Under the pieces are notes generated by a model. It had not been told where the DNA came from, searched no databases, and worked only from the letters and a program-made list of their open reading frames with translations. From contig OX467083.1 of NCBI GenBank assembly GCA_950106755.1, forward strand, positions 27,275,029 to 27,339,028: a stretch of 64,000 nt of DNA. The letters run 5' to 3'. Shown in pieces: positions 45,884 to 57,374 of the stretch. A program made the position numbers and the translations under genes. Numbering within the stretch: position 1 is the first letter of the stretch; every line of letters starts with the position of its first letter. The stretch is from Climacium dendroides. Its lineage: Eukaryota > Streptophyta > Bryopsida > Hypnales > Climaciaceae.

Positions 45884-47460
45884 TATAATGAATTGTACAC
45901 CAAAGTCTCTAGCACCAAATTTTTTAGTATTGATGAAGTTTTGTAAAGGATTGGAGATAGTTGCTTTCAAGATAATTAACTAAGTGATCCTATTCATGCC
46001 TTGTGACTATTTGTGTTTACTTTGTGAAGGCACCATTATGTCAATGAAAGAAAGCCAAATGATTCTCTTTTGAATAAATGAGCCCAAGGGCATTGTTGGT
46101 GTGTGAAAGTAGTACTTTTGAAGTGTGCAAGCAACAAATTTGAAGTGAAGTGACATAGTGGGGGATTGGGTCTTGTCTCTTTTGGGTGTAAAACCATAAA
46201 GGGCATCTCTACTTGGTATTGTTTCTCCTCAAATTAAATGTTGCACTCAAGATACGCTAACAACAAAGTCATTAAAGAGACCTGGTACAATTTGAAGAAG
46301 AGACAACAAACGGCCAAGATGTGTTGGGCCAACATTAAACTTTGGCACACTCATTAACCATTGTCATTAGACCATGTGTCAAGCCACAATGTCCATGTCT
46401 CAAGCCACCGCACTTTGTAGGCTCACATTCAATTGCCAACCACAACTGCTTGTATATTGAAGCAGGTGTTGCCCACACTTGATCTTGTTCTTCATCATTG
46501 GAAGCTAAACAATTACTCAATTAGGTTGTGTCTACCATTGTCGTTGGTGGGCTTTGCAACATTAGCAAAAAGAGGGCTTATACAACATAGGAGTGAATTT
46601 CTTGTTCTTAGCCATGGCATTACTTTGTAGTAGCTATTCTAAAGTGACCATAATGTGGTTGTTAATCACTCTATTGTATCTTTTCAAAGTGGAGATGCTC
46701 TAAAGAACACGCCCATATGAGGGGTTCAATGTTGTGGCCATTTTAGGTGAATATAAGATGACTATTATTGGTGTACTATTTGTTGGTTCTAAAGTGCCCT
46801 AATGGCACGTACTTATTCACTACATGGCAACACGTTTTAATAATTCATAACAAATTCAAACTCTTTCAAAAAAATATTTTCTCCATTGATATAGCTTTCT
46901 CTCATACTTTCCCACATGTGAAGAAAAAACAAATTCCTTCCCACCGTATCCAAGGAGTACATCAAAAATTGTGTCACAAATAGGGTTGATTACCATAACC
47001 TTTGGAATCCAGACGTCCCTTGGGTAAATGTGACTTCAATCTAGGAGTGCCATGAAATTGCAGCCCACTACAAAAATCTTCCAACATTGTTAACATCGCA
47101 TTCCCTCTCTAAAGCAGTAACCTCTCTATTATTTTATTCTCCTCCAGTCCCCCAGGACTATTACCTTGTGGAAGTTCTCCTGTAGCACGCTTTTGCCGTA
47201 GTGTTTGTAACTGATGGGCTAGCCACAGATGCTCTGCCTCTGCCCAAAGCCCCAAACTCAAATTTAAGTTCCAGGACTGTAGTAACACAGTGAACACTTG
47301 GCCCCCAGGAGATGAAATGATCTCCCAATAAAGTGGAAATCCGGCTGACCTGGCTGGCTGGGAGTGCAGCTGAGGTGAGTCCGGTGATTCACTGCAGAAC
47401 CTGAACGCAGCGGAAGGAAAGGCAGGATAGGCAACGAGAGGTTCTGGGCGCCCTGTTCCA

Positions 47461-47746
47461 ATGGATGTTCCTCCGTTCCTCACCGTCTCTCACTCGGCCC
47501 AGGATAAGGCAGCCCCCCAGCTCCCAGCCCCAGCAGCTCCCTCGCCATTGCCATCATCGCCATCATCGCTCGGCCTACAGCCATCCATCGTAGGAAGCCC
47601 CCTGCAGGCTGCAACGACCCCAACCCACCTGTCCTCCCAATCTCCTCCCTGGGATCCAAGTGCGCGGATCCATTGAGAACTTGCAGCTCCGCGAATTGAC
47701 CAGCAACGTCGGAGTCTGTCTTTCGAGGGATTCATCAGTTGCAGCG
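47461..47746 (+). promoter_or_regulatory. GC-rich leader region of phosphoribulokinase, with a possible upstream ORF
   Basis: The 300 bp before the start codon are much richer in C and G than the flanks and lack stop-dense AT tracts. An ATG at 47461 opens a 71-codon ORF that ends at 47676, 70 bp before the main ATG; it would be a uORF if the transcript begins upstream. Proline-rich content suggests it is incidental. No TATA box is evident. Confidence 0.35.
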
Positions 47747-49896
47747 ATGGCAGCCATGGCGTGCACCTCTGCAGCGTCCACGGCCGTCGCCTCGCCACGT
47801 CTGGGTGGAGCGAAGACGACCCGAGCGGCGGGGAGATTGACATCTTCCTTCCATGGCCAGTCGTGTTTGGCGAGTTCGTTGAGGGTGGAGGCGCGAAGTG
47901 CTGGGAGGCGAGCGGTGGTGGTGTGCAAGGCAGCGGATGGGCAGACTGTGGTGATTGGATTGGCAGCGGACTCCGGGTGCGGGAAGTCGACGTTCATGCG
48001 CAGGTTGACGTCTGTGTTTGGAGGCGCGGCGTCGCCTCCCAAGGGAGGTAACCCAGACTCCAACACTTTGATTAGTGACACTACCACTGTTATTTGCCTC
48101 GACGATTACCACTCGTTGGACAGGTATGGACGCAAGGAAGCCTCGGTCACGGCGCTGGACCCCAAGGCCAACAATTTCGACCTCATGTACGAGCAGGTCA
48201 AGGCGTTGAAGGAAGGGAAGACCGTGGAGAAGCCCATTTACAACCACGTCACGGGTCTATTGGACGCGCCGGAGACGATCACGCCGCCGAAGATTCTCGT
48301 CATCGAGGGACTGCACCCGATGTAAGTACCAATTGGAGCTTCTGCCTTTGTGACGTCAATTTCGCTCCTGTTGCAATGTTGGGAGCTGCGCTGTAGTTTA
48401 GATGTAACTGAGCCCACACTGGTTGCAAAGTTTGCATTTGGGGAATTAGAGAATTTTGATTTTTGCCTGCGAATTTGCAATTGGAAATGCCAATTCTTGA
48501 CCCTGCGCTGAACTTCTGGTTAGAAGCTACAGTGACGCCGCCATTGTAGTAGATATGAAGCCTCGCAATTTCAGTTTTGGGGAATGCAGCCCTAAGTGTT
48601 TTGTGCCATAGCCAGAAAAACGCAGTAAGTGCCTGAACAGTCTAAGCCTTTGAGGTAGTGGAGGGGGCATGCCGGGGATGGTGGTGGAGGGGTGACGATC
48701 ATTCGTATATTTAATGGGAAATTAATTTGAAGGATATGTCTTCCTTCTTTGGGCTACGGTTGACAATAATTTGATTCTCTGCTTGGAGACGCCGATTCCG
48801 CTGAATCGTCGAAGATTGACAAGACGAGAAGAGGGAAACCAGCCTCTGTTGACTGACATGGGGCTGTGTATCAACAATGTGATGTGCGTTTGTGCAGGTA
48901 CGATGAACGTGTGAGGGATTTGCTCGACTTCAGCATTTACCTCGACATTAGTGACGACGTCAAGTTCGCCTGGAAGATTCAGGTAAATACATTCTTCGGC
49001 TCTCACAATCACAGAATTCTGCTGTAATCATGACCATTGGGTGACATATGTTAGAATTTTCACTAGTACAGTTGGTGGCTAGTTAATTCGTCCGAATACT
49101 CACCCAAATTGGGATCCTAGTGAACCCACATGCACTTATTACTAGGTAATCAACGTCTCATCCTATAAGTATGTGTTGTGTTCAATGTGCAGCGTGATAT
49201 GGCGGAAAGAGGTCACAGCTTGGAGAGCATTAAGGCCAGTATCGCTGCTCGCAAGCCCGACTTCGATGCCTTCATTGGTAAGCCCCTCACCCTGTACACA
49301 ACCCTGAAAATCTGGACGATGTAGACTGTGTACGTCCCGCGTGCTTTCAGAATGCATCATAGTAACCAAGGATTGGAACCATGCATGAATTGACAGACCC
49401 CCAGAAGCAATACGCCGACGCCGTCATCCAGGTGCTGCCGACGCAGCTCATCCCCGACGACACCGAAGCCAAAGTGCTGCGCGTGCGCATGGTGATGAAG
49501 GAAGGTGTCAAGTTCTTCGAGCCCGTCTACCTCTTCGACGAAGGCTCCACCATTTCCTGGATCCCCTGCGGCCGCAAGCTCACGTGCTCGTACCCGGGCA
49601 TCAAGTTCTTCTACGGCCCCGACACGTACTACGGGAACGAGGTGTCCGTGCTGGAGATGGACGGTCAGTTCGACAAGCTGGACGAGCTCATTTACGTGGA
49701 GTCGCACCTGAGCAACATCTCCACCAAGTTCTACGGTGAGATCACGCAACAGATGTTGAAACACGCCGACTTCCCCGGCAGCAACAACGGCACGGGGCTG
49801 TTCCAGACCATCTGTGGGCTCAAGATCCGCGGCGTGTACGAGCGCCTCTTGGCGGAGCAGAAGAACCCGGCGTCGTTGACGTCCGCCAAAGTGTAG
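47747..49896 (+). CDS. PRK: Phosphoribulokinase, chloroplast precursor
   Basis: It phosphorylates ribulose 5-phosphate with ATP to make the Rubisco substrate RuBP, in the chloroplast stroma. Exons are 47747-48321, 48898-48982, 49193-49277 and 49397-49896. They join in frame to 414 residues, close to plant precursors. MAAMACTSAASTAV and the Ser/Ala/Arg-rich first 60 or so residues form the transit peptide. The P-loop is DSGCGKST; its Cys and the Cys of VICLDDYHS are the light-regulated thioredoxin pair. The second pair is in WIPCGRKLTC. EGLHPMYDERVRDLLD and YIEVESHL-like acidic segments (here LIYVESHLSNI) are also present. These cysteines support redox control by thioredoxin and binding to CP12/GAPDH, as known for the family. 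All introns are GT-AG. No lesions are seen. Confidence 0.97.
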
Positions 49897-50841
49897 AGCG
49901 CGCTCGGCGCTCTGCAGGCGCTCGTGACCAATGTCATTGTACCCTGATAATTCTTCAACGTTGTAGATTTTTAACTTGTGAATTGAACCTGGGTACTGGC
50001 TAAGCTGCTGGCCCGGTGAGGTTGGTAAGTTTTGTAGCTTTACTATTCGTTGACTAGTCCATCGATCATCCCCGGAGGAGAAAAGATGTCAGACAGATCT
50101 CCCTGTGCAGGTGTACCAGATGCAAACTTCGCCATTGAGCTCCATCGCCGTAATGAATCCTACATGCGTGTGCGTTTGTGAAGTATATGTCCAATGGATA
50201 TGATGTATTTCCCGTGACTTTGGCAGACTTTCACATTCGAATTGTCTCTCTGTATTGGTATCAATTCACCAGAAGCTTGAATGACCTCTTTTGCGGATTA
50301 TAAAGATTTCTATGAATGAGACCATGGGAAATTTGAATTGTCCTTGAACGCTTTTTCACTTGATTCGAGAGCTGCTACTGTTGGTTGGGGCCCCAATGCT
50401 TGTGCTTTAGAGCCGTCATGTGTGACTTTTGTGATAGACATACAGTATGAATGATGAAGAGAATGGTGGAACACGCAATTGGGGAGGAGAGAATGGTGGG
50501 CTAGAGGACAGTAAGGCCTGCAAGATTTTTGGCCACAAGTCTCACTTGTGCAGCATCTGAATGATACATTGACATTAGTTGCAAAAAGGTTGCCGTAATG
50601 CAATGTTTGAATTAAGATAGCTGTGCTGTAGTTCAGATGGAATGCAAAGTCATACGTCAGTCTATTTGATCTCAAGCAGGGCCACATTTACTTTGTTTTC
50701 TCGTAGAATAGACACAGCTCACAATTAAATTAATTCTGGATACATGTATGTCAATAAGTCCAGGCTTTAGACTAGAAGCAAACAAGTACACTTCTAGCCA
50801 ATCTCGGAGTCAGGGTTTTTTAGGGGTTTTCGGAGGAATGG
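49897..50841. other. PRK 3' flank
   Basis: About 950 bp without a gene. The first few hundred bp are probably the PRK 3' UTR; no strong AATAAA stands out. The minus-strand ORF at 50310-50687 shows no motifs. Confidence 0.5.
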
Positions 50842-53800
50842 TTAACCCTTAAATGACGAATCTATGACCGTTGATTTCAAGTCTCACTGTCATCACTCAG
50901 TTTGTTGCCATTTTGCAACAAAATATGTATGAAAAAATTTTAATTTATTTTTCGGAGACGAAACAAAATGTCTTCTTTGTTGCACCAAAATTTTAATTTT
51001 TTTTGTAAATAATTGATTTTTTTGTGAATTTTGTGGATATAATGAAGAAAAATCATATCAAATAGAAAATTATTTCAAAAAATCTGAAAATAGTGACGCA
51101 TATCATAGTGTGCATATTATAGTGACGAACAACATGGTGTAAACTCATTTTCTGTGCCATTCTATAATTAGAACGTAGTAGACATTGAAAATGCATCCAA
51201 AGTTCAAACTGCAATAAAAAATTGATTGTTAGGAATTTTTTCAAAATTCAAATTGGAGTAGAAACTAGAGTGAATGAACTTTATTTTTTTAGTTGGACTT
51301 ACATTCAAAAAATATCATTTTTGTAGAGAAATTTCAGATTTAAAACAAGGAGCAACAACTTTCTACAATACATTAAAATAACATATTTTGTGATCCGTTT
51401 TTTTAGTAACTTCTCATTTATGTGAAGACAAACAATAGCATAACTCCAAAGTCAACTAGATTATCTTCATAACCCAACATGGAAGGTCAAGAAGAAAGAA
51501 GTGGATGAAAAAATGCTTCCTAGCTCTCTACAGTTCAAGAAACATTCATCCAAAAGCCACAAAATGGCCTCACCATCGTTTCTGGGTTAAGTGGATTTTT
51601 TTTCAAAAAGTTCTGAATTTCTTGGCTCATTCGTTATGGGGGCTTGGGCCTTGAATATGTAATTTTGAGTATGTAATTTTTGTATGCAATTTTTATTTAC
51701 ATTGACTATACAAGACTAGATGAAATAAGATTTTGGAAACATTGTGAGAAATATGTGTAAGGCCATAATTATAATGTGGCATTTTAAAGTAAATTTATCC
51801 TTTTTTCCTATAGGCTTAAAGTTGTCCATGTTTTTGAAGCAATTGTATAATTAGTGAGTTATTTTTTTTTATTGGATTTAGGATATTCTTAGAAGGATGT
51901 TTTATGGAATCCCCTCTCAATTCGTTTTAATCTTGAGGGGTCCTACAATTCAAAGAACACTACCATACCTGTAGGTCAATTTCAACTTGTGTGTCAAAAT
52001 GTTTTTATTTTGTAATTTAGATTTTACAAAATGCCATTTTTAAAATCGTAATTCTAGTGTTCAGATTTCAAAAAGAATTTAAGACCTTCAAATAAAATTT
52101 CCTTTGTTTTTTTGATATTGGTTTGCAAATTTACAAAAAAAATATACATGCTTCCAAATTTTGCTTGATTAGAGTTTGGAACAAAAAGATCCATTCTTTA
52201 TTGAGTTCCTTCTCCATATAAGTCAATTTTTCACCAAATTTAAGACTAACAACATATTTTGAAAGTTACAAAAGATAAACAAAAGGTAATAATTTTGAGG
52301 CAAATCAAAGAAAGAAAAGTAGTAGTAAAAAAAATTAGAAGCAATAAAGTACAATCATAGTTAAAAGGCTCTAGAAGTTGCTTTAAATCTACCACCAATT
52401 TATCACTATCAATCTACAAGATGCTTAACTTGATTTGAGGCACTTTAAGGTTCTAAAAATCAATTTAAAGCCAAAACAAATGTTGGTGTATTTTAATGAG
52501 TATGGATATATTCCTTAGGAGTTGTAGAATGTAAAATTGTGCTTAGCATCAGTAAATCCCCAAAGAGGAGTTGATAATTATAGAAATCATCCTTTTCACT
52601 AGAAGAAAAACGTGTCTACTACAACTGACTGAAATGCAACTATGTGTTCTATGCAACTATTTTGCAACTACAATCCTCTGTATTTGCACCAACTTTGACA
52701 TAGTTACACTATAGTTATAAAATAATTGAAAAGTAGTCGCAAAATGTATTTATGCTTACGATAATGTAACAAAAGAGTTGATGTGAGGTATTTTACATCC
52801 AATATTCATCACAATTGTCGATGTGAACAATTTTACATTCTGTAGAGTCCGATGTGTCTATCTACCGTTGCTTATAATTTAAATTCAATAGCAATTCAAC
52901 TAAACTGCAACTACAATGCAACTAGAGTACAACTACAATGCAACTAAACCGCAACTGCAATGCAACTAGACTGCAATTATAGTGCAACTAAACTACAATT
53001 GCAACTACTATTAAGTCTTTTATTAATTGTCCCATATCAATTGTTAAGAATACCATTAGGTTGGACATATAAGAATTGTAAGTTATAGCATTCTTGTGTT
53101 ATGAATTTTGATAATGAAATTCTAATATTTATGTATTTTGTAGATTTTCACAACTTATAGATTTCTATACTTTATAGAATTCCACAACTTATAGGTTCCT
53201 ATAATTTGTAGATTTCCACAATTTGTAGATTTCTATAATTTACAAAAATTTATAAATATTTAATGCCTAAGATATTTCTAAATTTGGTGATCTAAAAAGG
53301 AATATAGATTTGAAATTTTGAATCTACAAATCTTTGAGATTAAAATTTCAAAATCTACAAGTTTATGAATTATAAACAAGTTGTAAATAAGTTGCAAACT
53401 GGGCACATTAGTTGCAAACCAGTTGCACATCAATTGCAAACTAGTTGCAAACCATTTGTATGCCAATTGCAAACAATTTGCATGCAAATAACTTCCACAT
53501 AAGCAACCACGTCAAAAGAGTTCATTGACAAACTTTCAAGTATATTGTCAAATGAGAAACAACTTTGAAATTTTTTGCAACTAGTGCAACTTGTTCACTA
53601 CAACTGTGGACTTTAAATTGTCACCTAGTTGCAAACAACCAATGCAATTACAAAACCAGTTGCAAAATAGTAGTTGCAGAACCCCTCGTTTTCTTGTAGT
53701 GTTTTGACATAGTATGGATCATTTGGTTAAAAAAAATTCAAGAGCACTCATTGGAGATGAAGGGATGGTGGAGAAATTGTTTATACCTCAAATTGTACTG

Positions 53801-54221
53801 CATATTATCCCCTTTCTTACATGATTTTCTACCCGAACAGTATGACAACGCGACAAATAGACATCACACAATGTTCAATAGAGCCCTTGAGATGTCTAGT
53901 TGACTAAACGTCTAGTTGACTTTAAAAAAATCATCAAAAATTTATGATTTTGATATATTAAAGTTTCATTTCAATGAAGTGTCTCAATTTAATGAATACA
54001 TATTACATTCTAAATTTAGATTCATAATTATAGTAAGATTTTAATTTTTTTGAGTTGTCAACAATGAACTTATACAACAGGTCACGATGGGGTATTGACA
54101 CTTTGTCTAGTACGACACATGACGACGCGACATCAAACGTCCTACACGATACAAAAAATCAAAAATATGTCCGACAAGACAACTCTGCTAGTTCCTTAGC
54201 TTTTAGAATATGTAATTAGTT
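50842..54221. other. AT-rich intergenic DNA containing a CACTA element
   Basis: TTAACCCTTAA occurs at 50842-50852 and again at 54222-54232, in the same orientation, bracketing the interval. The first copy resembles a TTAA-element left end (TTAA-CCCTTAAATGACG), but no inverted right end was found. Inside lies the CACTA element at 52597-53701. No genes are recognisable. Confidence 0.45.
52597..53701. mobile_element. Non-autonomous CACTA (En/Spm) element, 1105 bp
   Basis: Ends CACTAGAAGAAAAACG and CGTTTTCTTGTAGTG are inverted copies, flanked by TTT on both sides (52594-52596 and 53702-53704), the 3-bp duplication expected of CACTA elements. Subterminal regions are crowded with GCAACTA/TAGTTGC units (for example 52905-53010 and 53395-53490), the kind of array bound by CACTA transposases. 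A separate set of roughly 35-bp tandem units (CCACAACTTATAGATTTC and variants) occupies about 53140-53240. No transposase ORF is present. Confidence 0.88.
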
Positions 54222-54232
54222 TTAACCCTTAA

Positions 54233-55647
54233 CCCCTCACCGCCCCAGCTCTGACAGCACAGAGCAACAGCTTTTGTGGACCCACACGGGAATTTCGCTT
54301 TGGCATCAAAGTGGGGTGGAATCGTCGAGGGCTGACCGTATGGATAGAATAATGCCTTCTAGGCGAGGCAACTACCACAAACAGCTTACATTTTTAATGG
54401 TGCGATGTGGAGAAATTTAGGGGCGATGGAGAGGGAACTTGAACTTGACGTTGCTTTTTGTTCAACTTTCGAGTGCTTCGGGATTCGTGGTGGACGGAAT
54501 ACTTCACGAAATTGTAGGAAACTCTGTAGGGGTGAGCATGACGGCATGATGTTTCACTGTGCAAAATTTCAGGGCCAATGCGACATTCTTCTCAGAATTC
54601 TGGAGTGATGAATCCCGAAATAGATGCAACAGTGGTAGAAAAGAGACCGGAATGAACCGGCAACCTCAGAGTTGGTGACCGGCCATCTAGGTGCACACTG
54701 CGGGGCACACAAAGGCGCCGAATCAACCAGGGACGACCACTGATCGTCTGCAATGGGATGCTCGCACCCACTACACCCTACAAAAGGACAAAATCATGAA
54801 CCCAACAATGAAGCCATGCACCAATGTCTGAAAAATTCATCAAATCAACCTTCAAGTCCGGGAAGAACTTCTGCCGCACTACCAAAAGCGGAAGGGCAGT
54901 CCTCCCACAAGTCTGAACTAACCAAACTGGAAACGTCTGCAGCTGCCAAAAAAACTAGAAGCATTTTCCCCTCAACCGTCACGAACGAACAAAATTTGCC
55001 TAGTAGGTTGTGCGCCTGTGACACTACAACAAACCTGAGGAGGACAGAAGCACTACCACTCGCCCCTGTGCTACCCCTGCACACGTCCAAGATACAAAAC
55101 GGAATGCAGAGTCTCGATCTAGCTACACACAGTAGTCTTGCAAAAACGGACAGATGATCAAACTCGTCCCAGCGCTTGAAGATTGACGTCCACCAATCCT
55201 ACCAGTGCTGTCCTCCTCGACTAATTCCTATCCGCGATGAAATCCTCGAGCTCTACGGCCTCCGCTCTTTGATGCAGACCCTGGAGAAGTCGACCACACA
55301 ACAACGGCGCGATTGAAACAAGCGGGGTGGAGCGTTTGAACGCAATACGCCATGGCGCCTCCCCTCCGGACGCATCCAAAGCCCAACGACTTGTAACCGC
55401 CAAACGCCGGTCATTTTCTGGAACAAAAGGACAAACGGCCATGTCCGATTTTTCACCTCTGATGAATCTGAGCGCTCGCACTTGAAGATTGTACTACGCC
55501 TGACGCTGCAATTACTAATACGACGTACGCACAAACAGCACCGCAACAGCTTAGTAATCACGGCCCAGAATTTCGATCCTCACTGCCGCCTGGGTGCCTT
55601 TGTCTGATCCCGTGTGGACAAATTTGGTCACCTCGGGCGGTGAGGGG
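54233..55647. mobile_element. TTAA-flanked GC-rich element, 1415 bp (piggyBac-like)
   Basis: TTAA at 54229-54232 and 55648-55651 flank perfect 13-bp inverted termini (CCCCTCACCGCCC and GGGCGGTGAGGGG). Subterminal GGACCCACACGGG is mirrored by CCCGTGTGGACA. Unlike the AT-rich foldback copies it is GC-rich and not palindromic throughout. ORFs of 67-134 codons (for example 54753-55157 + and 55253-55561 -) show no transposase motif I recognise, so it looks like an internally deleted or unrelated cargo-bearing derivative. Confidence 0.78.
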
Positions 55648-55651
55648 TTAA

Positions 55652-56621
55652 CCCCTAAACGTCAGAGGCCCAACCAAGCTTAAAAACTGCTTTCCTTTGC
55701 AAGTCCGAAAAGTCAAAATTAGAGTAAGGTATGAAGATCTTAACCGTACAATATTGTAATGTGCATGTTGTAGATGGTGTGGGACAAATTTGGGGTCATT
55801 TGACCGTATAGATTGAAAGATTATAATGTTTTAGTGTTGAAAAAGGTACTGAAATTTTCTTAAAAACACATTTGGAGGTGAAATTCGGTTTCTAAACCTA
55901 CTCAAATGAAAAAACTTTAAACTATAAAGTGATTCAGAACTAGAATATATAAAATTTGGTGAAAAAAATCATTCAAATGAATCATTGTGTCTACAAAGTG
56001 CAAAATGGATTTGAAATGTCAGAAAACAGTGAAAAAAGTAAAAAATCACATCTATGACTGAACCTCCTTCTACTAAAATGCTTCTCAGTCACTCATAACG
56101 TCTTGGATTGCTATGAAATTTTAACCACACAAACTAGACTAGTATGTGCAACTTTTGCAACAAGTTTTATTGGATTTGGACATTGTATAAAGAAGTTATA
56201 GGCCGCCGAAGTTCACTGGAATTCACCAATGTCTGGATTTTGAACTTTGAATTGCTCTCAATCATTCAAAACAACTCGGATTGACATGAAAACTTCACCA
56301 CAATAATTAGACTTCAGTGGAAACAGAACCCAACAAAGTTTATTGAAAACAAACATTAGATTACAAAGATACAAGCCCCCAAAGTTGCACCCATGAAATG
56401 CAGTTTGGTGAGCTCAAATTGAACTTGTGAACTTCGATTGGCTCCCAAAACTATTATACATCTTATATTGATCTAAAAAATTTATCACACAAACTAGACT
56501 AGTCTGCGCAACTTCTCCAACAAGTTTTATTGAATTTGGACATTGGATGCAAAAGTTACAGCCCTTTGAATTTGACTTTTAAATTGTGAGGACGTTTTTC
56601 ATCCCCTGTGACGTTCAGGGG
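55652..56621. mobile_element. TTAA-flanked element, 970 bp, abutting the previous one
   Basis: Termini CCCCTAAACGTCAGAGG and CCCTGTGACGTTCAGGGG pair over 17 bp with two mismatches. Flanks are TTAA at 55648-55651, shared with the 54233-55647 element, and TTAA at 56622-56625. Two direct, imperfect copies of a segment containing CACACAAACTAGACTAGT followed by GCAACTT lie at about 56125 and 56490, so the interior was duplicated. No ORF of note. Confidence 0.75.
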
Positions 56622-57374
56622 TTAAACCATGCTATGACCTTTTTCAGTCCATGAATGACAATGAATCTCTCAATGCAAGACAAAAATGCAACTATTCATC
56701 CTCAAAATTTTGTGATAGAAGGGAGTCTACTTCAATAGTTTGATTTCCAATGAATGCTTTTGGATTTATTCTGAAAACCAATCATTCACACAATAGCAAA
56801 ATGAATGATTTCCACGGTCACTAGTCCGTTCTTCAAGGATTAAACTTGTGACCATGAGGGAAAGATCTAGTGGGCAATGGACTCTCGGAAAGTGAACAGT
56901 GGACTCTGTGGGAAATTTCCAAGTGAAGAATGGATCAATTTATCCTCGACTCTATTTACGAAATCGATCCGGACGTAAGATATCAGCACTTCGAGGGGTG
57001 CTTGTGCCCGCGTCGACCTTTTGTCACTCCGGAGTTCCTGTGAATCCTGCTCATGGCCAGCCACTTGACTTGCGGTGGGAACGTTCATGGACTGCAGCTG
57101 CTGGATCCATCCTCTCGGAGCTCGCAACTCTACAGCCAAGCTCTCACTGCAGAGTCGTCGTTCTTATCCTTCTTCACCTCTGCGTCGATCACCTGACTTA
57201 TACCATTCTTATAATTCTGCACCCCAGTCGCCGGGCAGTCCGAATTCTCGGAGACGACACCACAAGTGGCAAATGGTGGAGCAAGTGTGTGCGTCTTCTT
57301 AACCTGGAGCTTGCGGACTCGTTGCGGAATCTTGTTACCGACGAGCGCTTCTTCGGGGATTGGAGCCCTTCCAG

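Larger units (their letters stand above)
39882..47460. other. AT-rich intergenic DNA with MITEs
   Basis: 7.6 kb without a supportable gene. Recognised repeats are at 40469-40763, 43831-44567 and 45350-45883. A possible decayed TTAA element has its right end at AAGGG-TTAA (42501-42509); its left partner may be near 41580, but the match is poor. ORFs are short and low-complexity. The final 400 bp rise in GC towards the phosphoribulokinase gene. A minus-strand ORF at 47109-47483 has no recognisable motif. Confidence 0.6.

Noticed and set aside
47109..47483. Minus-strand 124-codon ORF upstream of PRK
   Set aside because: No family motif. The proline- and serine-rich content follows the GC-rich PRK leader region.
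52900..53490. Regularly spaced short repeats that might suggest a CRISPR-like array
   Set aside because: Units are 7-10 bp without unique spacers of constant length, lie within a CACTA element, and are in a plant nuclear genome.
1798..56625. CCCTAAA/TTTAGGG words resembling plant telomere repeats
   Set aside because: They occur singly, always next to TTAA and in inverted pairs, never in tandem. They are element termini, not interstitial telomeres.
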